A stretch of DNA of 64,000 nucleotides from PALSA-555 sp963821325 (GTDB lineage Bacteria; Actinomycetota; Acidimicrobiia; IMCC26256; PALSA-555), in contig CAWGDC010000006.1 in assembly GCA_963821325.1 (NCBI GenBank), forward strand, positions 1 to 64,000, in the 5' to 3' direction. The notes beneath the pieces were generated by a model. It did no database searches, was not told the origin of the DNA, and saw only the letters and a program-made list of their open reading frames with translations. Position 1 is the stretch's first letter. The number at the start of each line of letters is the position of its first letter. Positions 1-8,505 of this stretch are shown piece after piece. Both the position numbers and the translations under genes were made by a program.

Positions 1-724
1 CGGCGAAGCGGCCCGGCGGGATGTCCATCGGCTCGTTCAGCACCTGCCCGCCGCGCTGCTTGGCGTCCGCGACGGTGGCGTCGCAGTCGGCGACGACGAA
101 GTAGACGGACCAGCTCGGGGGGATGCCCGGCATGGGGGGCGGCATCCCGCCGGCGACGGGCTCTCCCCCGAGGCGGAACTCGGTGTAGCGCATCGGGCCC
201 ATCGCCTCGGTGTGGGCGTCCCAGCCGAACACCTCGTGGTAGAAGGCCGCCGCGGTGTCGATGTCGGGGGTGAGGAGCTCGGTCCAGCCGAACGAGCCCG
301 GCTCGTTCACGAGCGTCGCGCCGATGTGGTCCTTGGCCTGCCAGGTGCAGAACACCGCGCCGGTCGGGTCGGCGGCGACGCACATGCGGCCGGCGTCCGT
401 CACGTCGAACGGCTTCGCCATGACGGCGCCGCCGGCGGACTCGATGGTGCCGGCGGTCGCGTCGGCGTCGGTGACGGTCACGTACGTCGACCACATCGGC
501 GGCGCGCCCGCGGCCTGCATGTCGGGAGACTGGCCGGCGAGCCCGGCGACGACCTGCCCGCCGCGTGACACGAGCGTGTAGGCCATCTCGGGGTTGCCGG
601 TGTCCTGGTCGTCGAACGTCCAGTCGAACAGCGGGCCGTAGAACGCCTTCGCCGCGGCGGTGTCGGTCGTGGCCAGGTCGACCCACGAGGGGGTGCCCGG
701 CTGGTACTCGGTCTTGGTCGTCAT
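1..724 (-). CDS. VOC/glyoxalase family protein, 3' end outside window
   Basis: The reading frame starts at ATG 724 and runs off the left edge, giving 241 residues. Two glyoxalase/bleomycin-resistance (VOC) modules lie in tandem. Each has the family pattern 'W-DL-T-D-A-A-FY-LFDW': the first at about residues 13-30, the second at about 145-165 around TELLTPDIDTAAAFYHEVFGW. The family usually reaches about 260 residues, so only some 20 residues are missing. Substrate is unknown. Members of this two-module subgroup are often annotated as hydroxylases or bleomycin-resistance-like proteins without proof. The gene is divergent from an HxlR regulator 65 bases away, so regulation by that neighbour is plausible but not shown. 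Confidence 0.85.
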   Translation of the reverse strand, partial: MTTKTEYQPGTPSWVDLATTDTAAAKAFYGPLFDWTFDDQDTGNPEMAYTLVSRGGQVVAGLAGQSPDMQAAGAPPMWSTYVTVTDADATAGTIESAGGAVMAKPFDVTDAGRMCVAADPTGAVFCTWQAKDHIGATLVNEPGSFGWTELLTPDIDTAAAFYHEVFGWDAHTEAMGPMRYTEFRLGGEPVAGGMPPPMPGIPPSWSVYFVVADCDATVADAKQRGGQVLNEPMDIPPGRFA

Positions 725-789
725 GCGCGCGCACCGTACCGTCGGTTTTTCCATCTGGCAAGGGAAACTTCGGGATAACATCGGGTGGC

Positions 790-1452
790 GTGGGGCCTCG
801 CCGCTACGGCCAGTTCTGCCCGATCGCCCGGGCGTTGGATCTGCTCGGGGAGCGCTGGACGCTGCTCATCGCCCGGGAGCTGCTCGTCGGGCCGCAGCGC
901 TACACCGACCTGCTCGCCCACCTGCCCGGCATGTGGTCGAACCTGCTGGCGTCGCGGCTGCGGCACCTGGAGGCCGCGGGGCTGGTCCGGCGACGGTGGC
1001 TCGACCCGCCGGCGGCCCGCTTCGTCTACGAGCTGACCGACGCCGGGCAGGCCCTCGAGCCGGCGATCTACGAGCTGGCCCGCTTCGGTCTCGACCTGCT
1101 CGACGACCCGGGCACCGACGTGGTGCCCGTCCATCTGCTGCCGCTCGGGCTGAAGGGGCTGGTGCGCCTCGAGGCGCTGCCCGACCGGGCGCTCGACGTG
1201 GCGCTCACCCTCGACGAGGGCTCCTGGACGCTGCGCGTCGCCGCGCCCGACCCGACGCTCCGGCCGATCGCCCGCGTGCGCGTCGAGGCCGGCGCGGCAC
1301 CGGACGCGGGCGTGACCGTGCGCGGCTCGGCGTTGGCGCTGCTCGCGCGTCGACGTGGGGCGGCCGACGCGCCCCTCGATGTCCGGGTCGAGGGGCCGGC
1401 CGCCGACGTCGCCGTCGTGGCGGCGCTGTTCGCACCCGAGCTGGCGGCCTGA
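790..1452 (+). CDS. HxlR-family transcriptional regulator with C-terminal extension
   Basis: The GTG at 790 gives a 220-residue protein beginning MGPRRYGQFC. An HxlR winged-helix domain covers about residues 8-100: FCPIARALDLLGERWTLLIA, then the recognition region around 'GMWSNLLASRLRHLEAAGLV'. The conserved N-terminal Cys (residue 10) is present; in redox-sensing HxlR/HypR proteins it can be the sensing residue. The C-terminal 110 residues resemble the SCP2-like/sterol-carrier extension seen in many actinobacterial HxlR proteins. An upstream in-frame extension exists but overlaps the divergent VOC gene, so I prefer this start. It ends one base before the cobT stop (convergent). The likely target is its own promoter and the divergent VOC gene; this is inference from position. 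Confidence 0.85.
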   Translation: MGPRRYGQFCPIARALDLLGERWTLLIARELLVGPQRYTDLLAHLPGMWSNLLASRLRHLEAAGLVRRRWLDPPAARFVYELTDAGQALEPAIYELARFGLDLLDDPGTDVVPVHLLPLGLKGLVRLEALPDRALDVALTLDEGSWTLRVAAPDPTLRPIARVRVEAGAAPDAGVTVRGSALALLARRRGAADAPLDVRVEGPAADVAVVAALFAPELAA

Positions 1453-2540
1453 TCAGGACCCGGCGATCGGGTCGTCGGCGACGGCGGCCTCCGCGAACGT
1501 GGCCATCTCGTTGAGGACCCGCGCCGCGGCGCCGACGACGGGGATGGCCAGGCAGGCGCCGGTGCCCTCGCCGAGGCGCAGCCCGAGGTCGAGCACCGGC
1601 TCGAGGTCGAGGTGGCGCAACGCCGCGGTGGCGCCCGGTTCGGTCGAGCGATGCCCGGCGATGCAGCGGCGGGTCACACCGGGCGCGAGCCGCTCGGCGA
1701 CGAGGAGCGCCGCGGCGGCGATCACGCCGTCGATGAGCACCGGGCAGCCGCCGGCCGCGGCGCCGATGATGTAGCCGGCGAGCGCGGCGATCTCGAGCCC
1801 CCCCACCTCGGCGAGCACGGACACGGCGTCGAGGTAGTCGACGACGCGGGCCGTCGCCGCGGCGACCACGTCGGTCTTGTGGGCGAGCATGGCGTCGTCG
1901 ATGCCGGTGCCGCGCCCGGTGACCGTCGCCGCGGGGAGGCGGGTGCACGCCGCGATCACCGCGGCCGACGCGGTGGTGTTGCCGATCCCCATGTCGCCGG
2001 TGGCGAGCAGGTCGTGGCCGTCCGCGAGGAGCTGGGCGGCGAGGTCGGCGCCCACGTCGAGCGCGGCGCGGGCGTCGGCGACCGTCATCGCCGGGCCCGC
2101 GGCGAGGTCGGCGGTGCCGGGCCGGACCTTGCGGTGCTCGACCCCGGCGAGCGCCGACACGTCGCCGGCGACCCCCACGTCAACGACTCGCACCGACGCG
2201 CCGACCTGTCGGGCGAAGACGTTGATGGCGGCACCACCCGCCACGAAGTTGGCGACCATCTGAGCCGTGACCTCCTGGGGCCAGGGGGTGACGCCGGACG
2301 CGACGACGCCGTGGTCGGCGGCGAACACCGCCACGACCGGGCGCTGCGGGACGGGGGGCGGGCAGCGGCCGGCGATCCCGGCGAGCTGGACGCCGAGGTC
2401 CTCGACCCGCCCGAGGGACCCGGGCGGCTTCGTGAGCTGGTCCTGGCGGGCCCGTGCGGCGTCGGCGGCGTCGGCGTCGAGGGGGCGCAGCGCCGCGACG
2501 GCGCGGGCGGCGGCGCCGCCGGTGGCGGCCGCGGCCGCGC
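1453..2540 (-). CDS. cobT: Nicotinate-nucleotide:dimethylbenzimidazole phosphoribosyltransferase (CobT), joined to HAD domain through a frame break
   Basis: CobT makes alpha-ribazole 5'-phosphate from nicotinate mononucleotide and a lower-ligand base, for the nucleotide loop of B12. Family signatures seen: TKPPGSLGRVEDLG near the N-terminus, FAADHGVVASGVTPWP, NFVAGGAAINVFAR, the glycine-rich 'GDMGIGNTTASAA' and 'GRGTGIDD'. Between the recognisable N-terminus (about 2440) and the upstream stop there is no in-frame ATG, GTG or TTG; the first in-frame GTG (2334) would delete the TKPPGSLG motif. Removing one base from the GC run at about 2526-2540 joins this frame to the upstream HAD domain. I therefore infer that cobT is the C-terminal half of a HAD-CobT fusion, interrupted here by one extra base. 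It is the last gene of the cobalamin operon and converges on the HxlR gene. Confidence 0.9.
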
Positions 2541-2986
2541 TCGAGCGCGTCGGCGAGCCCGCGGTCGGTGGCGGTGAACGCCGTGCCCGCCGCGTGGGCC
2601 GCGTCGCGGTCGCTGGCGCGGTCGCCCACGTAGAGCGCCCGCTCGGGTCGCACCGCCAGACGCTCGAGCGCGAGGTGGATCGGCGCGGGATCGGGCTTCG
2701 CCGCGCCCGCGTCGGCCGACGTCACCACGACCTCGAACGGTCCGAGGCCGGCGGTGTCGAGGAGGCGCCGGACGTCGGCTTCGCCCATGACCGCGGTGTT
2801 CGTGACCGCCGCGACCCGCAGCCGGCCGGTGAGGGCCTGGAGCGCGTCGGCGACCCCGGGCCGCGCCGCGGCGCGGAGATCGGCGACGGGCGTCCCGGTC
2901 GGCGCCTCGTCGACGAGCGTGCCGCCGACGTCGAGGAGGACGGCGTCGACGTGGTCGGCGAGCCGGGCGACGGGATCGTCGGTCAT
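2541..2986 (-). CDS. HAD-superfamily phosphatase-like domain, N-terminal part of a probable HAD-CobT fusion
   Basis: ATG at 2986 overlaps the cobD stop (ATGA). HAD motifs in order: I, LLDVGGTLVDE (about residues 18-28); II, VTNTAV; III, the Lys in AAKPDPAP; IV, YVGDRASDRDAA. Motif I has Gly where most HAD phosphatases carry the second catalytic Asp (DxDxT), so phosphatase activity is not certain. No stop codon follows the domain: the frame continues as low-complexity Arg-rich sequence, while CobT starts one frame over without a start codon. This fits a fused protein. No CobC-type alpha-ribazole phosphatase is visible in this operon, so removal of phosphate from the CobT product is an attractive role. 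That role is inference only. Confidence 0.75.
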
Positions 2987-3994
2987 GGGGTTCCTTTGCT
3001 GGTGGAGGCGGCCGCCGGTGGGGCCGTCGGGTCCGACGCGCCGGACGCGCCGTCGTCGGTCGGGTCCCCGCCCCGGCGGGCGGTGCGGGCTCGGGCGAGC
3101 GCGCCGGTGAGGAGCAGGGCGACGAGCAGCCACTCCACCCGGTCGGCGAGGCCGGCGGCGCGCTCGATGTCGGCGACGGTGGGGCGGGGACCGGTGCCGA
3201 GGCGGGGCCGGTCCTCGAGGTGGGTCGGGTAGCGGGTCGGGCCGCCGAGCTCGACGCCGAGCGCGGCGGCGAAGGCGGCCTCGGCGACCCCGGCGTTCGG
3301 TGACGGGTGCGCGGGCGCGTCGTGGCGCACCGCGGTCAGGATGTGGGAAGTGCGCGTCGGCCGGGCGGCGCAGACCAGCACCGCGGTCACGCGGGCGGGG
3401 AGGTAGGCGGCGGCGTCGTCGAGGCGCGCGCCGGCCCACCCGAACCGGCGGTAGCGGGCGTCGGGGTGCCCGACCATGGCGTCGAGGGTGTTGGCCGCCC
3501 GGTGCGCCGCGGCGCCCGGCGCGCCGAGCGCCGCGCCGAAGAGCGCGGGGGCGACGACGGCGTCGACCGTGTTCTCGGCGAGCGACTCGACGGTCGCGGC
3601 GGCGATCCCCGCGACGTCGAGGGCGTCTGGGTCGCGCCCCGACGAGCGACGGCAGCACGGCGCGGGCGGTCGCGACGTCGCCGCGGGTCAGCGCCGCGGC
3701 GATGGTGCGGGCCGTGTCGCGGAGCAGCCGGCCGGAGGCGGACACGGCGACGCTCAGCGTCGTCGAGCCGGCGGCGAGCCCGGCGAGGACGCCGGCGGTG
3801 ACGCCGACGGTGGCGTACGCGAGCCCGACGCGGCGGTCGTCGGCGTACACGACACGCTCGAGGCCGGTCATCGCTCGCCCGAAGGCGGCGACGGGGTGCA
3901 CGGCGGCGGGCGGCTCGCCGAAGACCCGGTCGGCGAGGAGCCCGGCGGCGGCGCCGGCCAGCCGGCGGGACGCGGGCGGGGCGGCGACGGTCAC
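2983..3994 (-). CDS. cobD: Adenosylcobinamide-phosphate synthase (CobD/CbiB), one-base frame break
   Basis: CobD is a membrane enzyme that attaches aminopropanol phosphate to adenosylcobyrate. GTG start at 3994 overlaps the cobS stop (GTGA); the stop overlaps the HAD ATG. The N-terminal half shows 'GEPPAAVHPVAAFGRAM', the family's 'P-HPV--G' signature. The C-terminal half shows 'NTLDAMVGHPDARYRRFGWAGARLDD', split here only by notation, the usual 'MVGY-N-RY--FG--AAR-DD' block, then membrane segments. The two halves are in different frames. Dropping one C from CCCC at 3637-3640 (plus strand) restores LVGRDPDALDVAGI, the expected family motif, and gives about 336 residues, the normal length. I interpret this as a sequence indel rather than true loss. 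Confidence 0.88.
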
Positions 3995-4692
3995 CACCGT
4001 GCCGCGGCGACGACGAGCCCGACGGTCTCGCCCACGACGATCGCGGCGCCGAGCACGTCGCCGGTGAACCCGCCGACGCGCCGCCAGGCGACGCCGAGCA
4101 CGAGGGCCGCGCCGAGCACGGCGGCGCCGACCGCCGCGCCGCCCACCCACCCGACGGTGACCGTGGCGAGCGCGGCGGCCGGGGCGAGCGCGGCGGCGAC
4201 GAGCGGCGACGCGGGTCGTTCGAGGAGCGCCGCGGCGAGGCCGGTGTCGCGTGCGTACGGGATCCACACCGGGGCGGCGGCGACCACGGTGCGCGAGGCG
4301 CACCACAGCCCGACGAGGAGGCCGATGTCGGCGGGCCGTGCCGCGAGCGCGCCGACGCGCAGGAGCAGCACGGTGCCGAGCACCGCCGCGCCGAACGCGC
4401 CGACACCCGCGGTGCGCATGATCTCGAGGCGCCGCGCCCGGTCGGCGTGGGGCAGCAGCCCGTCGGCGGCGTCGGCGAGCCCGTCGACGTGGAGCAGCCC
4501 GGTGACCGCGAGGTCGGCGGCGACGGCGAGCGCGGCGGCGAGCAGCGTGGGGAACGCTCGGTCGGCGAGCCACCACACGCCGCCGACGGCCGCGCCGACG
4601 GCCGCGCCGACGACGGGGAACCAGCGCAGCGCCCGGGGCGTCGGCGGTGCCGGCCCGCCCAGGACGGTGAGGAAGGCGAACGCCTCGCGCAT
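3991..4692 (-). CDS. cobS: Adenosylcobinamide-GDP ribazoletransferase (cobalamin synthase)
   Basis: CobS joins adenosylcobinamide-GDP to alpha-ribazole (phosphate) in the membrane, the last step of nucleotide-loop assembly. The 233-residue frame starts at ATG 4692, which shares a base with the cobU stop (TAATG). Visible signatures: FLTVLGGPAPPTPRALRWFP at the N-terminus, then the diagnostic 'LHVDGLADAADGLLPHADRARRLEIM' region with its acidic motif DGLADAADG, and about six hydrophobic segments. A later GGFTGDVLGA block matches the conserved C-terminal GGxTGDxLGA motif. Length is slightly short of the usual 240-260. It sits in the middle of the tightly overlapped cobalamin operon. Confidence 0.93.
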   Translation of the reverse strand: MREAFAFLTVLGGPAPPTPRALRWFPVVGAAVGAAVGGVWWLADRAFPTLLAAALAVAADLAVTGLLHVDGLADAADGLLPHADRARRLEIMRTAGVGAFGAAVLGTVLLLRVGALAARPADIGLLVGLWCASRTVVAAAPVWIPYARDTGLAAALLERPASPLVAAALAPAAALATVTVGWVGGAAVGAAVLGAALVLGVAWRRVGGFTGDVLGAAIVVGETVGLVVAAARW

Positions 4693-5198
4693 TACTGGTG
4701 CAGCTCGTCGGGGGCCGCGAGGGAGAGCACGCGGCCCGCGACGACGAGGAGGGTCTGGTCGGCGGCGTCGGCGACCGCCCGGTTCAGCTGCCCGAGCACG
4801 TCGGCGAACCGGCGGCCCGCCTCGGTCGCGGGGTGCACCGAGAGGCCGACCTCCTCGGTGACGACGACGGTCAGGGCGGGGCGGCGGTGCAGTGCGGCGA
4901 GGAGCCCCGGGACGTCGACGGTCAGGTCGGGGCTGGTCGCCACCCACGCGCCGAGCGAGTCGACGAGCGCCGACCCGGTGACGGCGTCGAGCGCCGCGGG
5001 GAGCGCGGCGCCGCACTCGCAGGTCCGCCAGGTCGCCGGCCGGCGGGCCTGGTGCGCGCGGACGCGCGCCGCGAGGTCGGCGTCGTCGCCGGGCGACGTC
5101 GGCGCCAGCACGGTGACCGGGTCGCCGGTGCGGGCGGCGAGTCGCTCGGCGACCGCCGACTTGCCCGAGCGGGTCCCGCCGATCACGAGGACGATCAC
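4692..5198 (-). CDS. cobU: Bifunctional adenosylcobinamide kinase / guanylyltransferase
   Basis: CobU phosphorylates adenosylcobinamide and then transfers GMP from GTP. The 168-residue product starts at GTG 5198, overlapping the cbiZ stop (GTGA). The N-terminal P-loop GGTRSGKSAVAE is present, followed by 'RVRAHQARRPATWRT', which matches the family segment RIA-H---RP--W-T that carries the guanylylated His. The later 'VDSLGAWVA' and 'VVTEEVGLSVHPATEAGRRF' blocks, including VxxEVGxGxxP, are also typical. Length is normal for CobU/CobP. The product feeds CobS, encoded immediately downstream. Confidence 0.93.
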   Translation of the reverse strand: MIVLVIGGTRSGKSAVAERLAARTGDPVTVLAPTSPGDDADLAARVRAHQARRPATWRTCECGAALPAALDAVTGSALVDSLGAWVATSPDLTVDVPGLLAALHRRPALTVVVTEEVGLSVHPATEAGRRFADVLGQLNRAVADAADQTLLVVAGRVLSLAAPDELHQ

Positions 5199-5845
5199 CG
5201 CGACCGCCGCGCCGAGGCCACGATCCCGTCGCGGACCGCGGCGTGCACGGCGCGGGCGAGCGGGGCGCCGAGCGTCGAGCGGGGACCGCCGTAGCGGTGC
5301 GAGACGCCGTCGCGTGGGGTGAGGACGCACACCGCGTCGGTCGCGGTGCCGGTGCCCGGGACACCCGCCTCGACGAGCGCCTGGCTCTTGGCCTCGGTGA
5401 CGGTCATGACGGCGTTCACGAGCGCGGCGTCGCCGAGCGGCGCGGGCAGGAAGGCGACGACGTTGATCGTCCCGACCGACGCGACGCGCGGGCCGCGGGT
5501 CGTCGGTGCCGCAGCCCAGGTGGGGCGGCGGAGCCCGACGGTGGCGTACGCGACGACGTCGGCGTCGGTGCCGACGGTCCGCTCCGTGACCGGGGCGGCG
5601 GTCAGGAGCCCGACGCCGGGCCCGTCGCAGCCGGCGCTCGCGGCGAGGCGTCGGAGGTGCGCGTCGACGTCGACGTCGTCGTAGTCGGGGGGCACCTGCG
5701 CGTTGAGGATCCAGGCGCGCTCGCCGAGGCCGCCGCCGAGCGGGCCGGACGCGCAGGCCCGGCCGGGCGGGTCGAGGCGCCAGAGGAGCATCGGGAGGTC
5801 GTCGGCGCCGACGGTGAGCGTCGGGGGCCACGCCTCGCCGCTCAG
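5195..5845 (-). CDS. cbiZ: Adenosylcobinamide amidohydrolase (CbiZ)
   Basis: CbiZ hydrolyses (pseudo)cobinamide or cobamides so that the corrin ring can re-enter synthesis through cobyric acid and CobD. The 'SGPLGGGLGERAWILNAQVP' block near the N-terminus and the central 'LLTAA' and 'ATVGL' strands match the family, as does 'GTINVVAFLPAPLGDAALVNAVMTVTEAK' (two adjoining motifs), including the NxxxxxxxxL-xxALxNAxxTxTEAK pattern. The start is unclear. The homologous N-terminus reaches into the cobO stop, where only a CTG (5845) is available; an ATG at 5791 would give a shorter 198-residue form. I list the longer form because the sequence before 5791 still looks like the family. Confidence 0.85.
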   Translation of the reverse strand: MSGEAWPPTLTVGADDLPMLLWRLDPPGRACASGPLGGGLGERAWILNAQVPPDYDDVDVDAHLRRLAASAGCDGPGVGLLTAAPVTERTVGTDADVVAYATVGLRRPTWAAAPTTRGPRVASVGTINVVAFLPAPLGDAALVNAVMTVTEAKSQALVEAGVPGTGTATDAVCVLTPRDGVSHRYGGPRSTLGAPLARAVHAAVRDGIVASARRSR

Positions 5846-6426
5846 TAGTCGATTCCCTTCTTGGCGACGATGCCGGCGTCGTAGGCGTGCTTGATGGAGC
5901 GCATCTCGGTGACGGTGTCGGCGACGTCGATGAGCGCGGCGGGTGCGTCGCGGCCGGTGGCGACGACGCTCACGTCGGGGGGTCGGTCCCGGATGGTGGC
6001 GACGACGTCGGCGACGTCGAGCCAGCCCCAGTTCAGCGGGTAGGTGAGCTCGTCGAGGACGACGAGGCGGTGCTCGCCGGCGCGGATCACCGCGGCGGCG
6101 TGCGCCCAGGCCTGCTGCGCGACGGCCTCGTCCTCGCTGAGGTCCGGGGAGTCCCAGCTGAACCCTTCGCCGAGCGCCCACCAGTCGACCCCGAGCCGCC
6201 GGGCGGTGTCCTCCTCGCCGACGTGCCACTTCCCCGACTTGAGGAACTGGATGACGGCGACGCGCCAGCCGCGGGCGACGGCACGCATCACGACGCCGAA
6301 CGCCGCGGTGGACTTGCCCTTCCCGTCACCGGTGTTGACGACGACGAGCGACCGGGCGGGGCGCAGCCCCGCGGGGCGGGGATCCTCGGTGATGGGGTCG
6401 CTGACCGGGGCGTCGTCGGGGGTCAC
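5842..6426 (-). CDS. cobO: Corrinoid adenosyltransferase (CobO/BtuR type)
   Basis: Transfers the adenosyl group of ATP to Co(I) corrinoids. GTG at 6426 gives 194 residues, typical for the family. After a 25-residue acidic leader comes VVVNTGDGKGKSTAAFG, the characteristic reversed P-loop (GDGKGKST), then 'QFLKSGKWHVGEEDTARRLG', 'VLDELTYPLNWGWLD' and 'VVATGRDAPAALIDVADTVTEM', all canonical CobO blocks. It is the first gene after the cobalamin riboswitch and overlaps cbiZ, so it should be turned off when B12 is abundant. Confidence 0.95.
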   Translation of the reverse strand: MTPDDAPVSDPITEDPRPAGLRPARSLVVVNTGDGKGKSTAAFGVVMRAVARGWRVAVIQFLKSGKWHVGEEDTARRLGVDWWALGEGFSWDSPDLSEDEAVAQQAWAHAAAVIRAGEHRLVVLDELTYPLNWGWLDVADVVATIRDRPPDVSVVATGRDAPAALIDVADTVTEMRSIKHAYDAGIVAKKGIDY

Positions 6427-6539
6427 GGCGCGTCCCGCTCGGTGCCGGGGGTGCGGTGCTGCACAGCGGTCCTCCTCTCGGTCGAGGAGACGCTTCGCCG
6501 GCCGCCGGTGCCGGACGGACCGCTCTGTCCTCGAGAGCT

Positions 6540-6650
6540 CGGTTCGTCGTACCGGCCCGCAGGCGACCTGGCTCGCCGTGAGGCATCACAGTTCCGGGAG
6601 AGCGCCGGGATCCGACCGGACTTCGCTGCGGTGACCGGTCCCCGGGATGG
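6540..6650 (-). promoter_or_regulatory. Cobalamin (B12) riboswitch upstream of cobO
   Basis: Read on the minus strand, the stretch has the ordered conserved pieces of the class: an opening GACCGGT, then GCGAAGTCCGGT, GATCCCGGCGCT, a TCCCGGAACTGTGA core (compare the usual CCCGCCACTGTGA), and GCGAGCCAGGTCGCCTGC, the B12-box equivalent of AGCCAGGAGACCTGCC. It ends about 115 bases before the cobO start, which leaves room for an expression platform. That platform includes a GC-rich hairpin around 6474-6530 ('cggtcctcctctcggtcgag' pairing region) that could hide the ribosome site. Boundaries are approximate; a covariance-model search would settle them. Confidence 0.85.
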
Positions 6651-6704
6651 TAGTGACCCGCCAGGCGGCCCGCCGCCGGGTGGATCGCCGTCGGCGGCGA
6701 CGGG

Positions 6705-8505
6705 TCAGCTGGCGCGGGCTTGGGCCGCGGTCCACGACGCCCAGAGGCTGGCGTAGCGGCCCTCGCGGCGCAGCAGCTCGGTGTGGGTGCCGAGCTCTTG
6801 GAGGCGGCCCTGGTCGACGACGCCGATGCGGTCGGCCGCGTGCCGCGGTGGAGAGGCGGTGGGCGACGACGACGACGCTGCGATCGGTGGTGAGCGCCTC
6901 GAGGGTCCGTTCGACGTCGCGCTCGGTGCCGGGGTCGAGGTTCGAGGTGGCCTCGTCGAGGATGAGCAGCGCCGGGTCGGCGAGCGCGGCGCGGGCGAGC
7001 GACACGAGCTGGCGTTCACCGGCGGAGAGGCGCGACCCGCGCTCGCGAACCTCGGTGTCGAGCCCCTCGGGGAGCGCGAGGAACCGGTCGCGGATCCCGA
7101 GGGCGTCGAGCGCGGCGTCCACGTCGTGGTCGCTGGCCTCGGGGCGGCCGACGCGGACGTTGTCGCGGACGGAGCCGGCGAAGAGGAACCCTTCTTGGGG
7201 GACGACGACGATGCGCTCCCGCAGCGACGCGAGGGTCGCGTCGGTGAGCGACTGGCCGGCGTAGCGGACCTCCCCGTCGGCCGGGTCATAGAAGCGGCAC
7301 ATGAGCTTGGCGAGCGTCGACTTGCCGGCGCCGGTGGGGCCGACGAGCGCGAGGCGCTCCCCGAGCCCGACGGTGACGGACACGTCGTGGAGGACGAGCG
7401 GCCCGGTGCCGTAGCGGAACGAGACGTGGTCGACCTCGAGCGCCCCTTCGGGGGCGAGGGGGCGGGCGTTGGGCTGCTCGGCGATCTGGGGGACGGTGTC
7501 GAGGAGCCCGACGAGCTTCTTCAGGGCGGCGCCGGCCTGCTGGAGGGTGTTGTAGAGCTGGCTGAGCTGCTGGACGGGCTCGAAGAGGTTGTTGAGGTAG
7601 AGCACGAACGCGGCGACGGTGCCGACGGTGACGATGTGCATGTCGGTGAACCAGCCGCCGATCCCGATGATGAGCGCGGTGCCGCCGACGCCGCAGAACT
7701 CGATGAAGGGGAAGAAGCGGGTGCTGATGCGGACGGTCTCGAGGTTCGCGTCGTACTGGGCCTCGTTGGTGTCCCGGAACCGGCGGGCGAAGGCCCGCTC
7801 ACGGCCGAAGGCCTGCACGACGCGCACGCCGGCGAGCCCCTCCTGGAGGGTGGCGAGGTTGTGCCCGATGCGGTCGCGGACCTCGAGGAACGCGCGGCTG
7901 GATTCGCGTCGGAACCAGCGGCTGGCCCACACCACGGGCGGGACCACGACGAGGGTGCACAGCGCCAGCTTCCAGGACAGCACGAGGATGACCGCGACGG
8001 CGCCGACGAACAAGAAGACGTTCTGGGCGAACTGGGCCAAGCCGATCTGGACCAGGTCCTGCATGGCGTCGACGTCGGAGGTGAGGCGGGCGACGAGGCG
8101 GCCGGTCTGCTCGCGCTCGAAGAACCCGAGGTCGAGGGCCATGAGGTGGCGGAACACCTTGTTGCGCAGGTCCTGGAGGAACGGCTCGCCGATCTTGGAC
8201 ACCGACCAGATCGCGGCCCGTCCGAACCAGAACCCGGCGACCGCGACGCCCAGGTAGAGGCCGGCCGCGAGGTCGAGCGCGCCCTCGTCCTTGCCGGTGA
8301 GGCCCGCGTCGATGCCGTGCTTCACGAGCGCCGGCCCGGCGAGCAGGCACGCCGTCCACAAGGCGATCAGGACGAGCGCGAACGCGATGCGGCGGTGGTA
8401 GTCGTGCAGCAGCCGCCAGAGGCGACGCACGAGCTGCGACGCGTCCTGGCGGGTCAGGAGCTCCTCGTCGCTGGCGAAGGCGGCCAGGCGGGCGTCGTCG
8501 GGCAT
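6705..8505 (-). CDS. ABC exporter half-transporter (permease-ATPase), partner B, one-base frame break
   Basis: A fused membrane-ATPase protein of about 600 residues, starting at ATG 8505 and overlapping the stop of its partner (TGATG). The N-terminal half has six hydrophobic helices. The ATPase half shows Walker A GPTGAGKST, a Q-loop at VVPQEGFLF, a signature region RLSAGERQLVSLARA (LSAGE for LSGGQ), Walker B LLILDEATSNLD and the H-loop VVVAHRLST. After AHRLSTAA the frame is lost. Dropping one base at GGCC 6834-6837 restores ADRIGVVDQGRLQELGTHTELL and a proper stop at 6705. Both ATP sites of this subunit look usable. Substrate is unknown; such pairs usually export lipids, peptides or drugs. 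Confidence 0.9.
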
